Positions 1 to 4,983 of a stretch of DNA of 8,636 bases are shown piece by piece. The notes beneath the pieces are model-generated. The model made no database searches and was not told the DNA's origin. It saw only the letters and a list, made by a program, of their open reading frames with translations. The stretch spans positions 1 through 8,636 of the forward strand of contig JBEKEO010000133.1 of the NCBI GenBank assembly GCA_050013795.1. Direction: 5' to 3'. A program made the translations under genes and the position numbers. Position 1 is the first letter of the stretch; every line of letters starts with the position of its first letter. This stretch comes from CAWHOW01 sp050013795. Lineage in GTDB: Bacteria; Bacteroidota; Bacteroidia; Bacteroidales; CG2-30-32-10.

Positions 1-966
1 GCCTATAGGATTAGAACCAACAGTTGAAGCTGAAATGAAATTTCCAAATGAATTTGGACTAACGCTAACTGTAATTGTAGCCGTAACAGTATTAGTTGCT
101 GTGTTTATTTCACTTACTGTGTTATCATTTCCATTCGCAACATATACTTTACTTCCATCTGGGGTCACAGATATACCCCAGGGATGATTACCAACTGGAA
201 TTGTAGCCGAAACAGAATCTGTAGACGTGTTTATTACACTTACTGTATTACCATCATTATTCACAACATATACCTTGCTTCCATCGGGGCTTATAGATAC
301 ACCCCATGGATGATTACCAACTTTAATTGTATCTGAAACAGAATCTGTAGCTGTGTTTATTACATATACTGTATTAGAATTAGCATTCGTAACATATATC
401 TTACTTCCATCGGGACTCACAGATAAACCAATAGGAGCAGAGCCAACTGTAATAGTATCTGAAACAGTATTAGTAGATGTGTTTATTACACTTATTGTAT
501 TATCAACCCAATTCGTAACATATACCTTACTTCCGTCGGGGCTCACTGATATGCCTATAGGATTAGAACCAACAGTAATTGAGGCTGTAATAGTATTTGT
601 AGCAGTGTTTATTACACTTATTTTATTATCACTTTGATCTACAACATAGACCTTACTGTTATCAGGGCTTACAGATATACCTTCAGGACTATTACCAACA
701 GTAATTGTTGCCGAAACAGTGTTGGTAGCAGTATTTATTATACTTACAGTATGATAGCCTTCATTCGCAACATATACCTTACTATTATCGGGGCTTACAG
801 ATATACCTTCAGGATTAAAACCAACCGGTATTGTAGCCGAAACAGTATTAGTTACAATATTAATAACGGATACTGTACCAGCACCGTCATTTGTTATATA
901 TGCAGTTTGAGCTTTTACACTCAATCCAATAATGGCGAGCAATAAAATAATGTATATTTTTTTCAT
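1..966 (-). CDS. Secreted YVTN seven-bladed beta-propeller protein, 3' end cut by window
   Basis: The frame is open from the ATG at 966 to base 1 (322 codons, no stop), so the C-terminus is outside the window. Residues 1-20 (MKKIYIILLLAIIGLSVKAQ) are a typical signal peptide, so the product is exported. YVTN-type strands (AYITN, VYVAN, VYVVD, VYVTN, IYVTN, VYVVN, VYVAN) fall at residues 22, 64, 106, 148, 190, 232 and 274, an exact 42-residue period. Each is preceded by an SPDGSK or SPDNSK turn, giving a full seven-bladed propeller. A closing motif FGNFIS at about residue 307 matches the paralog upstream. After it comes TVGSNPIG, which is blade sequence again rather than the sorting domain seen in the paralog. 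The gene starts 15 bp after the paralog's stop with no promoter or Shine-Dalgarno between them, so co-transcription is likely. Known for the family: a surface or secreted propeller fold. The ligand and role are unknown. Confidence 0.9.
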   Translation of the reverse strand, partial: MKKIYIILLLAIIGLSVKAQTAYITNDGAGTVSVINIVTNTVSATIPVGFNPEGISVSPDNSKVYVANEGYHTVSIINTATNTVSATITVGNSPEGISVSPDNSKVYVVDQSDNKISVINTATNTITASITVGSNPIGISVSPDGSKVYVTNWVDNTISVINTSTNTVSDTITVGSAPIGLSVSPDGSKIYVTNANSNTVYVINTATDSVSDTIKVGNHPWGVSISPDGSKVYVVNNDGNTVSVINTSTDSVSATIPVGNHPWGISVTPDGSKVYVANGNDNTVSEINTATNTVTATITVSVSPNSFGNFISASTVGSNPIG

Positions 967-981
967 GTATAAATGTTTTGA

Positions 982-2217
982 TTATTCTCTAACAAACTTC
1001 TTCACTTCCACACCTTTTTCCGTCTTCACTTCCACAACATACATGCCTGCCGGAAAAGAAGAAATGTTTATTTCGTTTGTTGTTTGTAGTTTGTTGTTCG
1101 TTGTTGTGAATACTTCTTCGCCTATCATATTATATACCTCTACGCTTTGAATTTGGGACTTGGGGCTTAATACTTGGAACTTCCCGTTGTTAGGGTTAGG
1201 ATAAACAGCAATGTTTGCTGACACTATGCTTTGCTGAGCAATACCGACAGTAAAAGATGAAATAAAATTCCCAAATGCAACAGGACCAGCACTAACTGGA
1301 ATTGTAGCTGTAACAGTATTGGAAGCAGTGCTGATTACACTTACTGTATTACCAGTGCCACCACCATAATTAGCAATATATACCTTACTTCCATCGGGGC
1401 TCACAGACACACCATAAGGATAAGAACCAACCGGAATAGTAGCCGAAACAGTATTTGTAGAAGTGTTTATTACACTTACTGTATTAGCATCATAATTCGT
1501 AACATACACCTTGCTTCCATCGGGGCTTACAGATAAACCAAAAGGATAAGTACCAACTGCAATTGTATCCGAAACTGTATCTGTTGCAGTGTTTATTACA
1601 CTTACTGTATTATCATTACTATTTGCAACATATACCTTACTTCCATCGGGGCTGACAGATACACCAAAAGGATGATAACCAACTGTAATTGTAGCCGAAA
1701 CAGTATTTGTTGCAGTGTTTATTACACTTACTGTAGAAGAATATAAATTTGTGACAAAAATCTTACTTCCATCAAGGTTTACAGATACACCATAAGGAAA
1801 AGTACCAACCGGAATTGTAGCCGTAACAGTATTGGTAGCGCTGTTTATTACATTTACTGTATTATCATTACCATTCGCAACATATACTCTTAATCCATCG
1901 GGACTGACAGATATACCAGCAGGATAAGAACCAACCGGGATTGTAGCCGAAACTATATTGGTAGCGCTGTTTATTACACTTACTGTACTAGGACTAGAAG
2001 TAGGCTCACAATTCGTAATATATACCTTACTTCCATCGGGGCTAACAGATACACCAAAAGGATAAGAACCAACCGGGATTGTAGCTAGAACAGTATTTGT
2101 AGCAACATTAATAACGGTTACGGTATTACCATTACGATTCGTTATGTATGCGGTTTGCGAGTTTCCGCTCAAGCCAATACTGGCGAGCATTGTAATAAAG
2201 AATATTTGTTTTTTCAT
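982..2217 (-). CDS. Secreted YVTN beta-propeller protein with T9SS type A sorting domain
   Basis: This is a complete 411-residue protein. Residues 1-21 (MKKQIFF... GNSQ) form a signal peptide. YVTN-type strands start at residues 23, 65, 111, 153, 195, 237 and 279. The period is 42 except for a 4-residue insertion in the loop after the second strand (NCEPTSSPS), so this is a seven-bladed propeller. A cap FGNFISSF follows, then a C-terminal domain of about 75 residues with YPNPNNGKF at residue 339, VYNMIGEEV, SFPAGMYVVEV and the ending KKFVRE. These are hallmarks of the type IX secretion type A sorting domain, which sends proteins through the Por machinery and is removed or linked to the cell surface. 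I chose ATG 2217 over the in-frame GTG 2223 because AAGGAG lies 5 nt before the ATG and overlaps the GTG. It is the first gene of a two-gene tandem with the 966-1 paralog. The ligand is unknown. Confidence 0.93.
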   Translation of the reverse strand: MKKQIFFITMLASIGLSGNSQTAYITNRNGNTVTVINVATNTVLATIPVGSYPFGVSVSPDGSKVYITNCEPTSSPSTVSVINSATNIVSATIPVGSYPAGISVSPDGLRVYVANGNDNTVNVINSATNTVTATIPVGTFPYGVSVNLDGSKIFVTNLYSSTVSVINTATNTVSATITVGYHPFGVSVSPDGSKVYVANSNDNTVSVINTATDTVSDTIAVGTYPFGLSVSPDGSKVYVTNYDANTVSVINTSTNTVSATIPVGSYPYGVSVSPDGSKVYIANYGGGTGNTVSVISTASNTVTATIPVSAGPVAFGNFISSFTVGIAQQSIVSANIAVYPNPNNGKFQVLSPKSQIQSVEVYNMIGEEVFTTTNNKLQTTNEINISSFPAGMYVVEVKTEKGVEVKKFVRE

Positions 2218-2222
2218 ATTCA

Positions 2223-2228
2223 CTCCTT
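2223..2228 (-). promoter_or_regulatory. Shine-Dalgarno AAGGAG for the YVTN gene starting at 2217
   Basis: The minus strand reads AAGGAG, then TGAAT, then ATG. The 5-nt spacer fits an initiation codon at 2217. The alternative GTG at 2223 shares its G with the motif itself and so is unlikely. A strong Shine-Dalgarno is uncommon in Bacteroidota, and the other genes in the window lack one. Confidence 0.6.
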
Positions 2229-2240
2229 ATTATATAAACA

Positions 2241-2248
2241 CAAATATA
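2241..2248 (-). promoter_or_regulatory. Candidate -7 box (TATATTTG) of the YVTN operon
   Basis: The minus strand carries TATATTTG, matching the Bacteroidota -7 consensus TAnnTTTG. Transcription would start near 2234, giving a leader of under 20 nt that still contains the AAGGAG at 2228-2223. I see no good -33 TTTG at the expected distance, because the upstream DNA is an A/T run, so this is a half-supported promoter. Confidence 0.35.
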
Positions 2249-2336
2249 CAATTAATCTATCTTTTTTTAATAATAAAACGTATTTATTTTCGCCTATCGT
2301 TCTCCGTAGAATAAAATAATAAAAGAAAGTTGGGCA

Positions 2337-2376
2337 CAGGCTGCGCCTGCGTCGTTTATAACGTAGCTGCAAGCTA
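2337..2376. repeat. Cluster of three short, adjoining hairpins
   Basis: Three perfect inverted repeats, each with a 3-nt loop, sit side by side: CAGGC-tgc-GCCTG (2337-2349), CGTT-tat-AACG (2353-2363) and TAGCT-gca-AGCTA (2364-2376). The block stands out as G/C-richer than the A/T-rich DNA on either side. It lies between the divergent YVTN operon (starting at 2217) and the orphan gene at 2505. The plus-strand reading frame over it has no convincing protein character. It may be a dispersed palindromic repeat or a structured leader; the sequence alone does not decide. Confidence 0.5.
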
Positions 2377-2439
2377 TGCCAAACTCGGGTACATTTTTTT
2401 ATTATCTTTTATTATAAAACCTAATTATTTTCACTTCCT

Positions 2440-2452
2440 TACCTCTGAGGTA
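2440..2452. promoter_or_regulatory. Perfect inverted repeat TACCTC-T-GAGGTA, possible operator
   Basis: A 6-bp perfect inverted repeat with a single central base lies 52 bp upstream of the ATG at 2505. Its size and place would suit a dimeric regulator near a promoter. A weak promoter-like match follows it: TTG at 2453 and TATTTTG at 2477-2483, one base short of the Bacteroidota -7 consensus. The rest of 2224-2504 is A/T-rich and shows nothing else recognisable. Confidence 0.25.
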
Positions 2453-2504
2453 TTGCACGGAATTTTCAGAAGGATTTATTTTGTTCCAAAATTTATATTT
2501 CACG

Positions 2505-2795
2505 ATGCCTGAATACCGTTCAATAGTTGATAATTTTCTTGCTCACATGATACAAGTAAAGGAATCACGCAAACTTGCTTTTGACTATGTGAAGCAAAAC
2601 TGGGGCATTAATCACAAATACTTTAAAGGAACCAAATTAAACCCTTACTTGCGCTCGTTCTGCAATTTTTGCAGGGATAATAAATTTTGTCCGGTTGAAA
2701 CATTCATACTATATAATAAGGAGCGTATTAATCCTGCCCGGCTTATTCGCTTTATACGTAAAACCTTTAATTACTATGAAGAGAGCGCTGAGTAA
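2505..2795 (+). CDS. Hypothetical 96-residue protein with a Cys cluster
   Basis: I do not recognise this family. From ATG 2505 (MPEYRSIVDNF...) it encodes 96 residues, rich in aromatic and basic amino acids and probably mostly helical, with no signal peptide or membrane segment. The middle holds FCNFCRDNKFC, a C-x2-C-x5-C arrangement that could bind a metal or be incidental. The ending IRFIRKTFNYYEESAE looks like a charged terminal helix. An in-frame TTG at 2481 would add 8 residues (MFQNLYFT), but the ATG is the simpler start. A hairpin resembling a terminator begins 1 bp after the stop, which supports a real transcription unit. The gene precedes the 21-bp repeat array, and whether the two are connected is unknown. 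Confidence 0.6.
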   Translation: MPEYRSIVDNFLAHMIQVKESRKLAFDYVKQNWGINHKYFKGTKLNPYLRSFCNFCRDNKFCPVETFILYNKERINPARLIRFIRKTFNYYEESAE

Positions 2796-2796
2796 C

Positions 2797-2820
2797 ATTA
2801 CCGTTGCCGGTAATTTTATT
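2797..2820 (+). terminator. Terminator-like hairpin after the 96-residue gene
   Basis: ATTACCG-TTGC-CGGTAAT (2797-2814) is a perfect 7-bp stem with a 4-nt loop, followed by TTTATT. It begins one base past the stop codon at 2795. The stem is modest and the T-run is interrupted by an A, so termination could be partial. Confidence 0.45.
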
Positions 2821-2869
2821 GTGCAAATCATTTTTACTAAGGCTGCAAACTAAAACATAATACTGGGAA

Positions 2870-3259
2870 ATGAAAACGAAACTTTCCGTCATAAAAACAA
2901 TTAGTCGTTTGGCAAAACTGCAGTTTGCCGGGACGAGAATGCGCATTCCCGACACGAGAATGTTAATTCCCGGCGTGAGAATGTGCATTCCCGGCATGAG
3001 AATGTTAATTCCCATCATGAGAATGTTAATTCTCAGCGTGAGAATGTTAATTCCCAACGCGAGAATGTTAATTCTCAGCGTGAGAATGTTAATTCTCAGC
3101 GTGAGAATGTTAATTCCCAACATGAGAATGTTAATTCCCGCCACGGGAATGTTAAGTGTCGGCTTGAGAATATTCACCCCCGGAATGAAAATGTTACTTC
3201 ACAAAGCGATATACTCACCTTACCTCATGAAAGGTTTTATTATTACAAACAATTTATAA
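2870..3259 (+). CDS. Possible 129-residue protein encoded by the 21-bp repeat array
   Basis: An open frame starts at ATG 2870 (MKTKLSVIKTISRLAK...) and runs through the array to a stop 9 bp before the 262-residue gene. Because 21 is a multiple of three, the repeat is read as heptapeptides of the type R-M-L-I-P/L-x-x. The two x positions vary (DT, GV, GM, IM, SV, NA, NM, AT). A second plus frame reads the same DNA as ENVNS-x-x and has no ATG start, and one minus frame is open too. Open frames in such repeats can therefore be accidental. The basic, Met/Ile-rich low-complexity product has no recognised domain. The array's DNA or RNA structure may be what matters, with the reading frame a by-product. 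I keep it at low confidence. Confidence 0.3.
   Translation: MKTKLSVIKTISRLAKLQFAGTRMRIPDTRMLIPGVRMCIPGMRMLIPIMRMLILSVRMLIPNARMLILSVRMLILSVRMLIPNMRMLIPATGMLSVGLRIFTPGMKMLLHKAIYSPYLMKGFIITNNL
2911..2929. repeat. Hairpin directly before the 21-bp array
   Basis: GGCAAAACTGCAGTTTGCC folds on itself around the palindrome ACTGCAGT, with arms GGCAA and TTGCC and one bulged A. It ends 6 bp before the first array unit, so it may mark the array boundary. Confidence 0.4.
2935..3207. repeat. Array of thirteen 21-bp tandem units with a fixed core and a variable 7-nt segment
   Basis: Units start at 2935, 2956, 2977, 2998, 3019, 3040, 3061, 3082, 3103, 3124, 3145, 3166 and 3187, without a single length change. 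Units 1-10 share the core GAGAATGTTAATTC; units 1 and 3 differ only in the middle GTTA. Units 11-13 decay progressively. After the core, seven bases vary as Y-C-R-N-C-R-Y: CCGACAC, CCGGCGT, CCGGCAT, CCATCAT, TCAGCGT, CCAACGC, TCAGCGT twice, CCAACAT, CCGCCAC. GAGAAT can pair with ATTCTC inside its own unit (loop GTTA) or with the ATTCTC of the preceding unit (5-nt loop). This is not CRISPR, since the variable part is only 7 nt and strongly constrained. The array lies between the 96-residue gene and the 262-residue gene, 61 bp before the latter. Confidence 0.9.
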
Positions 3260-3268
3260 AATATCATT

Positions 3269-4057
3269 ATGGCAAGTAAAACAACCACCATTCCAAGAGA
3301 CATTAAAGGCTTCAACGCTTACATTGTCCGTACATGCGCTTACCTTATACTGGGTACACCTACAAATGCAGTTAGGTTTAACTGGTCTCCGGCTTATTTA
3401 ACAGCCTGGCAGGCTTTTCTAACCGCATGGACTCCCCTGTACAACCTTTATTCCGACAGGAGAGCGGGTTATACCACCAATACTAAAGACAAATTGGAAG
3501 CCATTATTGCCAATGCGGTTATTTATTCGCATACCAACAAACTGATAGAACTGGTAAAAGCCACTGCGAGTTTAAACCTGGACGATTGCAGCACTTTTAA
3601 CCTGCCCGCTAAGCTGGCGATACCATATACAAGCACGCATTCTACAGCTAAATCTAAAGAACTGGATAAAACTGTAATTCCTTCCGAATTGGTTTATCCC
3701 AGGATAATACCCATTGGAGGCGGCATATTGCATATTAAGGCATATACCGAGAGTGCGCAAAGCGGTCGCCCGCATAAACTACACAGTTTTGATCTGCTGG
3801 AATATGCCATCGGTATATTTTACCTGGGCACTGCCAGTCTGCCTGCCCATCCTACAGATGTAAGGCTGACACCTGCACACTCTTCCAAAGCTAATTTCAA
3901 GATACCCACTGCCGCTATGACGGCAAATTTAACTGCCGTGGCAGCAGGAGCAACAGAACCTTCGAAAATAGCGGTATTCTTTTTTAAATGGGCAAAAAGC
4001 AAGCATCCCGAACTTGATGGCCCGTGGAGTGTAGCATTTACAACTCCGATATTGTAA
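3269..4057 (+). CDS. Uncharacterised 262-residue protein downstream of the repeat array
   Basis: The protein is complete, begins MASKTTTIPRDIKGFNAYIV, and has no signal peptide or membrane helix. Residues about 10-110 look helical, with a Trp-rich stretch (FNWSPAYLTAWQAFLTAWTPLYNLYSD cut here into parts: W39, W47, W54) and then KDKLEAIIANAVIY. From about residue 143 the sequence turns beta-rich (YPRIIPIGGGILHIKAY), and it ends with a segment like a fibronectin-type sandwich: KIAVFFFKWAKSKHPELDGPW and TTPIL. From memory, hypothetical Bacteroidota proteins with a W..A...W..LY N-terminal pattern and an HPEL.GPW ending recur; I cannot verify this here and know no function. There is no Shine-Dalgarno; the start is preceded by an A/T-rich stretch. 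It sits 9 bp after the repeat-encoded frame and is followed within 4 bp by a 9-bp tandem repeat. A structural or domesticated phage role is possible but unproven. Confidence 0.8.
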   Translation: MASKTTTIPRDIKGFNAYIVRTCAYLILGTPTNAVRFNWSPAYLTAWQAFLTAWTPLYNLYSDRRAGYTTNTKDKLEAIIANAVIYSHTNKLIELVKATASLNLDDCSTFNLPAKLAIPYTSTHSTAKSKELDKTVIPSELVYPRIIPIGGGILHIKAYTESAQSGRPHKLHSFDLLEYAIGIFYLGTASLPAHPTDVRLTPAHSSKANFKIPTAAMTANLTAVAAGATEPSKIAVFFFKWAKSKHPELDGPWSVAFTTPIL

Positions 4058-4060
4058 AGA

Positions 4061-4121
4061 AGTGCCTTGAGTACTTAGAGTGCCTAAAGTACTTAAAGTT
4101 CCTAAAGTTGAAAGTTTGAAA
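4061..4121. repeat. 9-bp degenerate tandem repeat after the 262-residue gene
   Basis: Five full units (AGTGCCTTG, AGTACTTAG, AGTGCCTAA, AGTACTTAA, AGTTCCTAA) run from 4061 to 4105, then decay into AGTTGAA and AGTTTGAAA. The consensus is AGTnCyTAA. The repeat begins 4 bp past the stop codon. The minus strand reads it as a spurious TLSTLGTL-type peptide. Such short AGT/CCTAA repeats seem to me common between genes in Bacteroidota, which is recollection, not a search. Confidence 0.8.
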
Positions 4122-4133
4122 GGGAAAGTTACA

Positions 4134-4434
4134 GTGCGATGGCAAAGGAAAATTTGGTGAGGCGGCTTCTTGTGCGATGACGGGTGTGATGGTCGTGGCA
4201 CGGATAGCGAAAGCCGGTGCGACTAACGACCATCGCCGGGCTTTTAAATTTTCCTTGACTTTTTGGTTCTTTTGTGTCAAGACAAAAGAACATGGAAAGA
4301 AACTGTTTCTTATACGTTCTTTCTCCTTGATGAGAAAGAACCAAAGGATCAAGAAAATCCGAAACTGCTTGCACACCAGCATACGCACGCTCGTCGGATT
4401 TTCAGGCCTGCGCTCTTTTCCTGCTTTGCAGGAA
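4134..4434. repeat. Block of nested inverted repeats, probable dispersed or RNA-forming element
   Basis: This gene-free stretch between the 262- and 131-residue genes holds five perfect inverted repeats. They are AAGGAAAATTT / AAATTTTCCTT (4145-4155 / 4246-4256, 11 bp), enclosing GATGGTCGT / ACGACCATC (4188-4196 / 4226-4234); GTTCTTTTGT / ACAAAAGAAC (4266-4275 / 4282-4291); GTTCTTTCTC / GAGAAAGAAC (4316-4325 / 4332-4341); GAAAATCCGA / TCGGATTTTC (4353-4362 / 4394-4403); and TTCCTGC-ttt-GCAGGAA (4418-4434). The two GTTCTTT hairpins can also pair with each other through TTTGGTTCTTT and AAAGAACCAAA. Open frames here are short, conflict between strands and look non-coding. A non-autonomous repeat or a structured RNA are both possible. 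Confidence 0.65.
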
Positions 4435-4485
4435 TTAGGTTTTATTTGTGTTTAAATATAAAGTTAAATCATAAAAATTAAAAAT

Positions 4486-4881
4486 ATGGCAACAACATCC
4501 TTCACCCCATTTAAATTAACCCTTACAGCATCGCAGCTAAAAACCGCCAATAGCATTGCTATTGACATACCTCGACTCCATGCTCCCGGCAGAGGATATG
4601 CTTGGTCGCTGGCTATGGCCGAACTCAGGTTTTTTGCAGGAAGCACTGCCTTTACAAGTACAACTCTTTTCCTTATAACCGATACTGCCCTCGTTGAGCA
4701 AATGGTATCGGGGGTTATTCTGAACTCTGGAGCGGATTCTTTCAGCAAGTTTATTTCCACCGGCAGTTCCGATACGGCTATAGTGGAAAACAAAAAAGTA
4801 ACTATAGCAACTAATGCCGATTCAGCCACAGGCGATGGACACTGCATAATTTATGGTATTGCAAGGAAAATAAGGCTGTGA
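4486..4881 (+). CDS. Small 131-residue protein, possibly phage virion-like
   Basis: The protein begins MATTSFTPFKLTLTASQLKT, has no signal peptide or membrane segment, and is predicted by eye to be beta-rich. The order LTLTASQLKTANS, then an APGRGYAWSL segment, then AGSTAFTSTTLFLITDTA, then KVTIATNADSATGDGHCIIYGIA recalls small phage or prophage structural proteins. Those run LTaaQv..LNS - APGaGk - YGttaYatNT.L.L.tD - ATGDGtL.vy. This resemblance is from memory and is not a proven homology. Initiation is by an A/T-rich leader (aaattaaaaat) without a Shine-Dalgarno, typical of Bacteroidota. It is preceded by the inverted-repeat block and followed 9 bp after the stop by an 8-bp tandem repeat. 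No other phage genes are visible in the window, so if phage-derived it is an isolated remnant or a domesticated gene. Confidence 0.7.
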   Translation: MATTSFTPFKLTLTASQLKTANSIAIDIPRLHAPGRGYAWSLAMAELRFFAGSTAFTSTTLFLITDTALVEQMVSGVILNSGADSFSKFISTGSSDTAIVENKKVTIATNADSATGDGHCIIYGIARKIRL

Positions 4882-4889
4882 TTAAGAAC

Positions 4890-4929
4890 AATCGAACAGT
4901 TGAACAATCGAACAATTGAATAATCGAAC
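4890..4929. repeat. 8-bp tandem repeat after the 131-residue gene
   Basis: Five contiguous units occupy 4890-4929: AATCGAAC, AGTTGAAC, AATCGAAC, AATTGAAT, AATCGAAC, with consensus AATyGAAC. It starts 9 bp past the stop at 4881 and lies between two convergent genes. No convincing terminator is visible in 4882-4983. Confidence 0.8.
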
Positions 4930-4983
4930 CGAGAACTGCCTCCTGCCGCTGCCTACTGTTTTTTAACTTCAGGCACTCCCCTA

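Noticed and set aside
353..945. Plus-strand open frames over the first YVTN gene
   Set aside because: They are antisense to the signal peptide-bearing propeller gene and show its 126-bp periodicity; they have no independent support.
2218..2223. GTG at 2223 as the start of the complete YVTN gene
   Set aside because: The Shine-Dalgarno AAGGAG overlaps it, while the ATG at 2217 has a proper 5-nt spacer and opens directly into the signal peptide.
2330..2512. 60-residue plus-strand open frame across the three hairpins
   Set aside because: Its codons are dictated by the palindromes and an A/T run, and it overlaps the start of the better-supported gene at 2505.
2767..3177. Minus-strand 136-residue open frame over the array
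   Set aside because: It is open only because the unit length is a multiple of three, and it overlaps the end of the 96-residue gene and its hairpin.
2935..3207. CRISPR array
   Set aside because: Period is only 21 bp with a 7-nt constrained variable part, and no cas genes are near.
2935..3207. Diversity-generating retroelement variable region
   Set aside because: No reverse transcriptase or template repeat is visible; variation is not adenine-specific.
4038..4481. Several open frames on both strands in the inverted-repeat block
   Set aside because: They conflict with one another, follow the inverted repeats and 9-bp repeat (for example TLSTLGTL), and look non-coding.
4890..4983. Bidirectional terminator between the convergent genes
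   Set aside because: Only a 4-bp GCCT/AGGC pairing around the T-run is visible, too weak to call.
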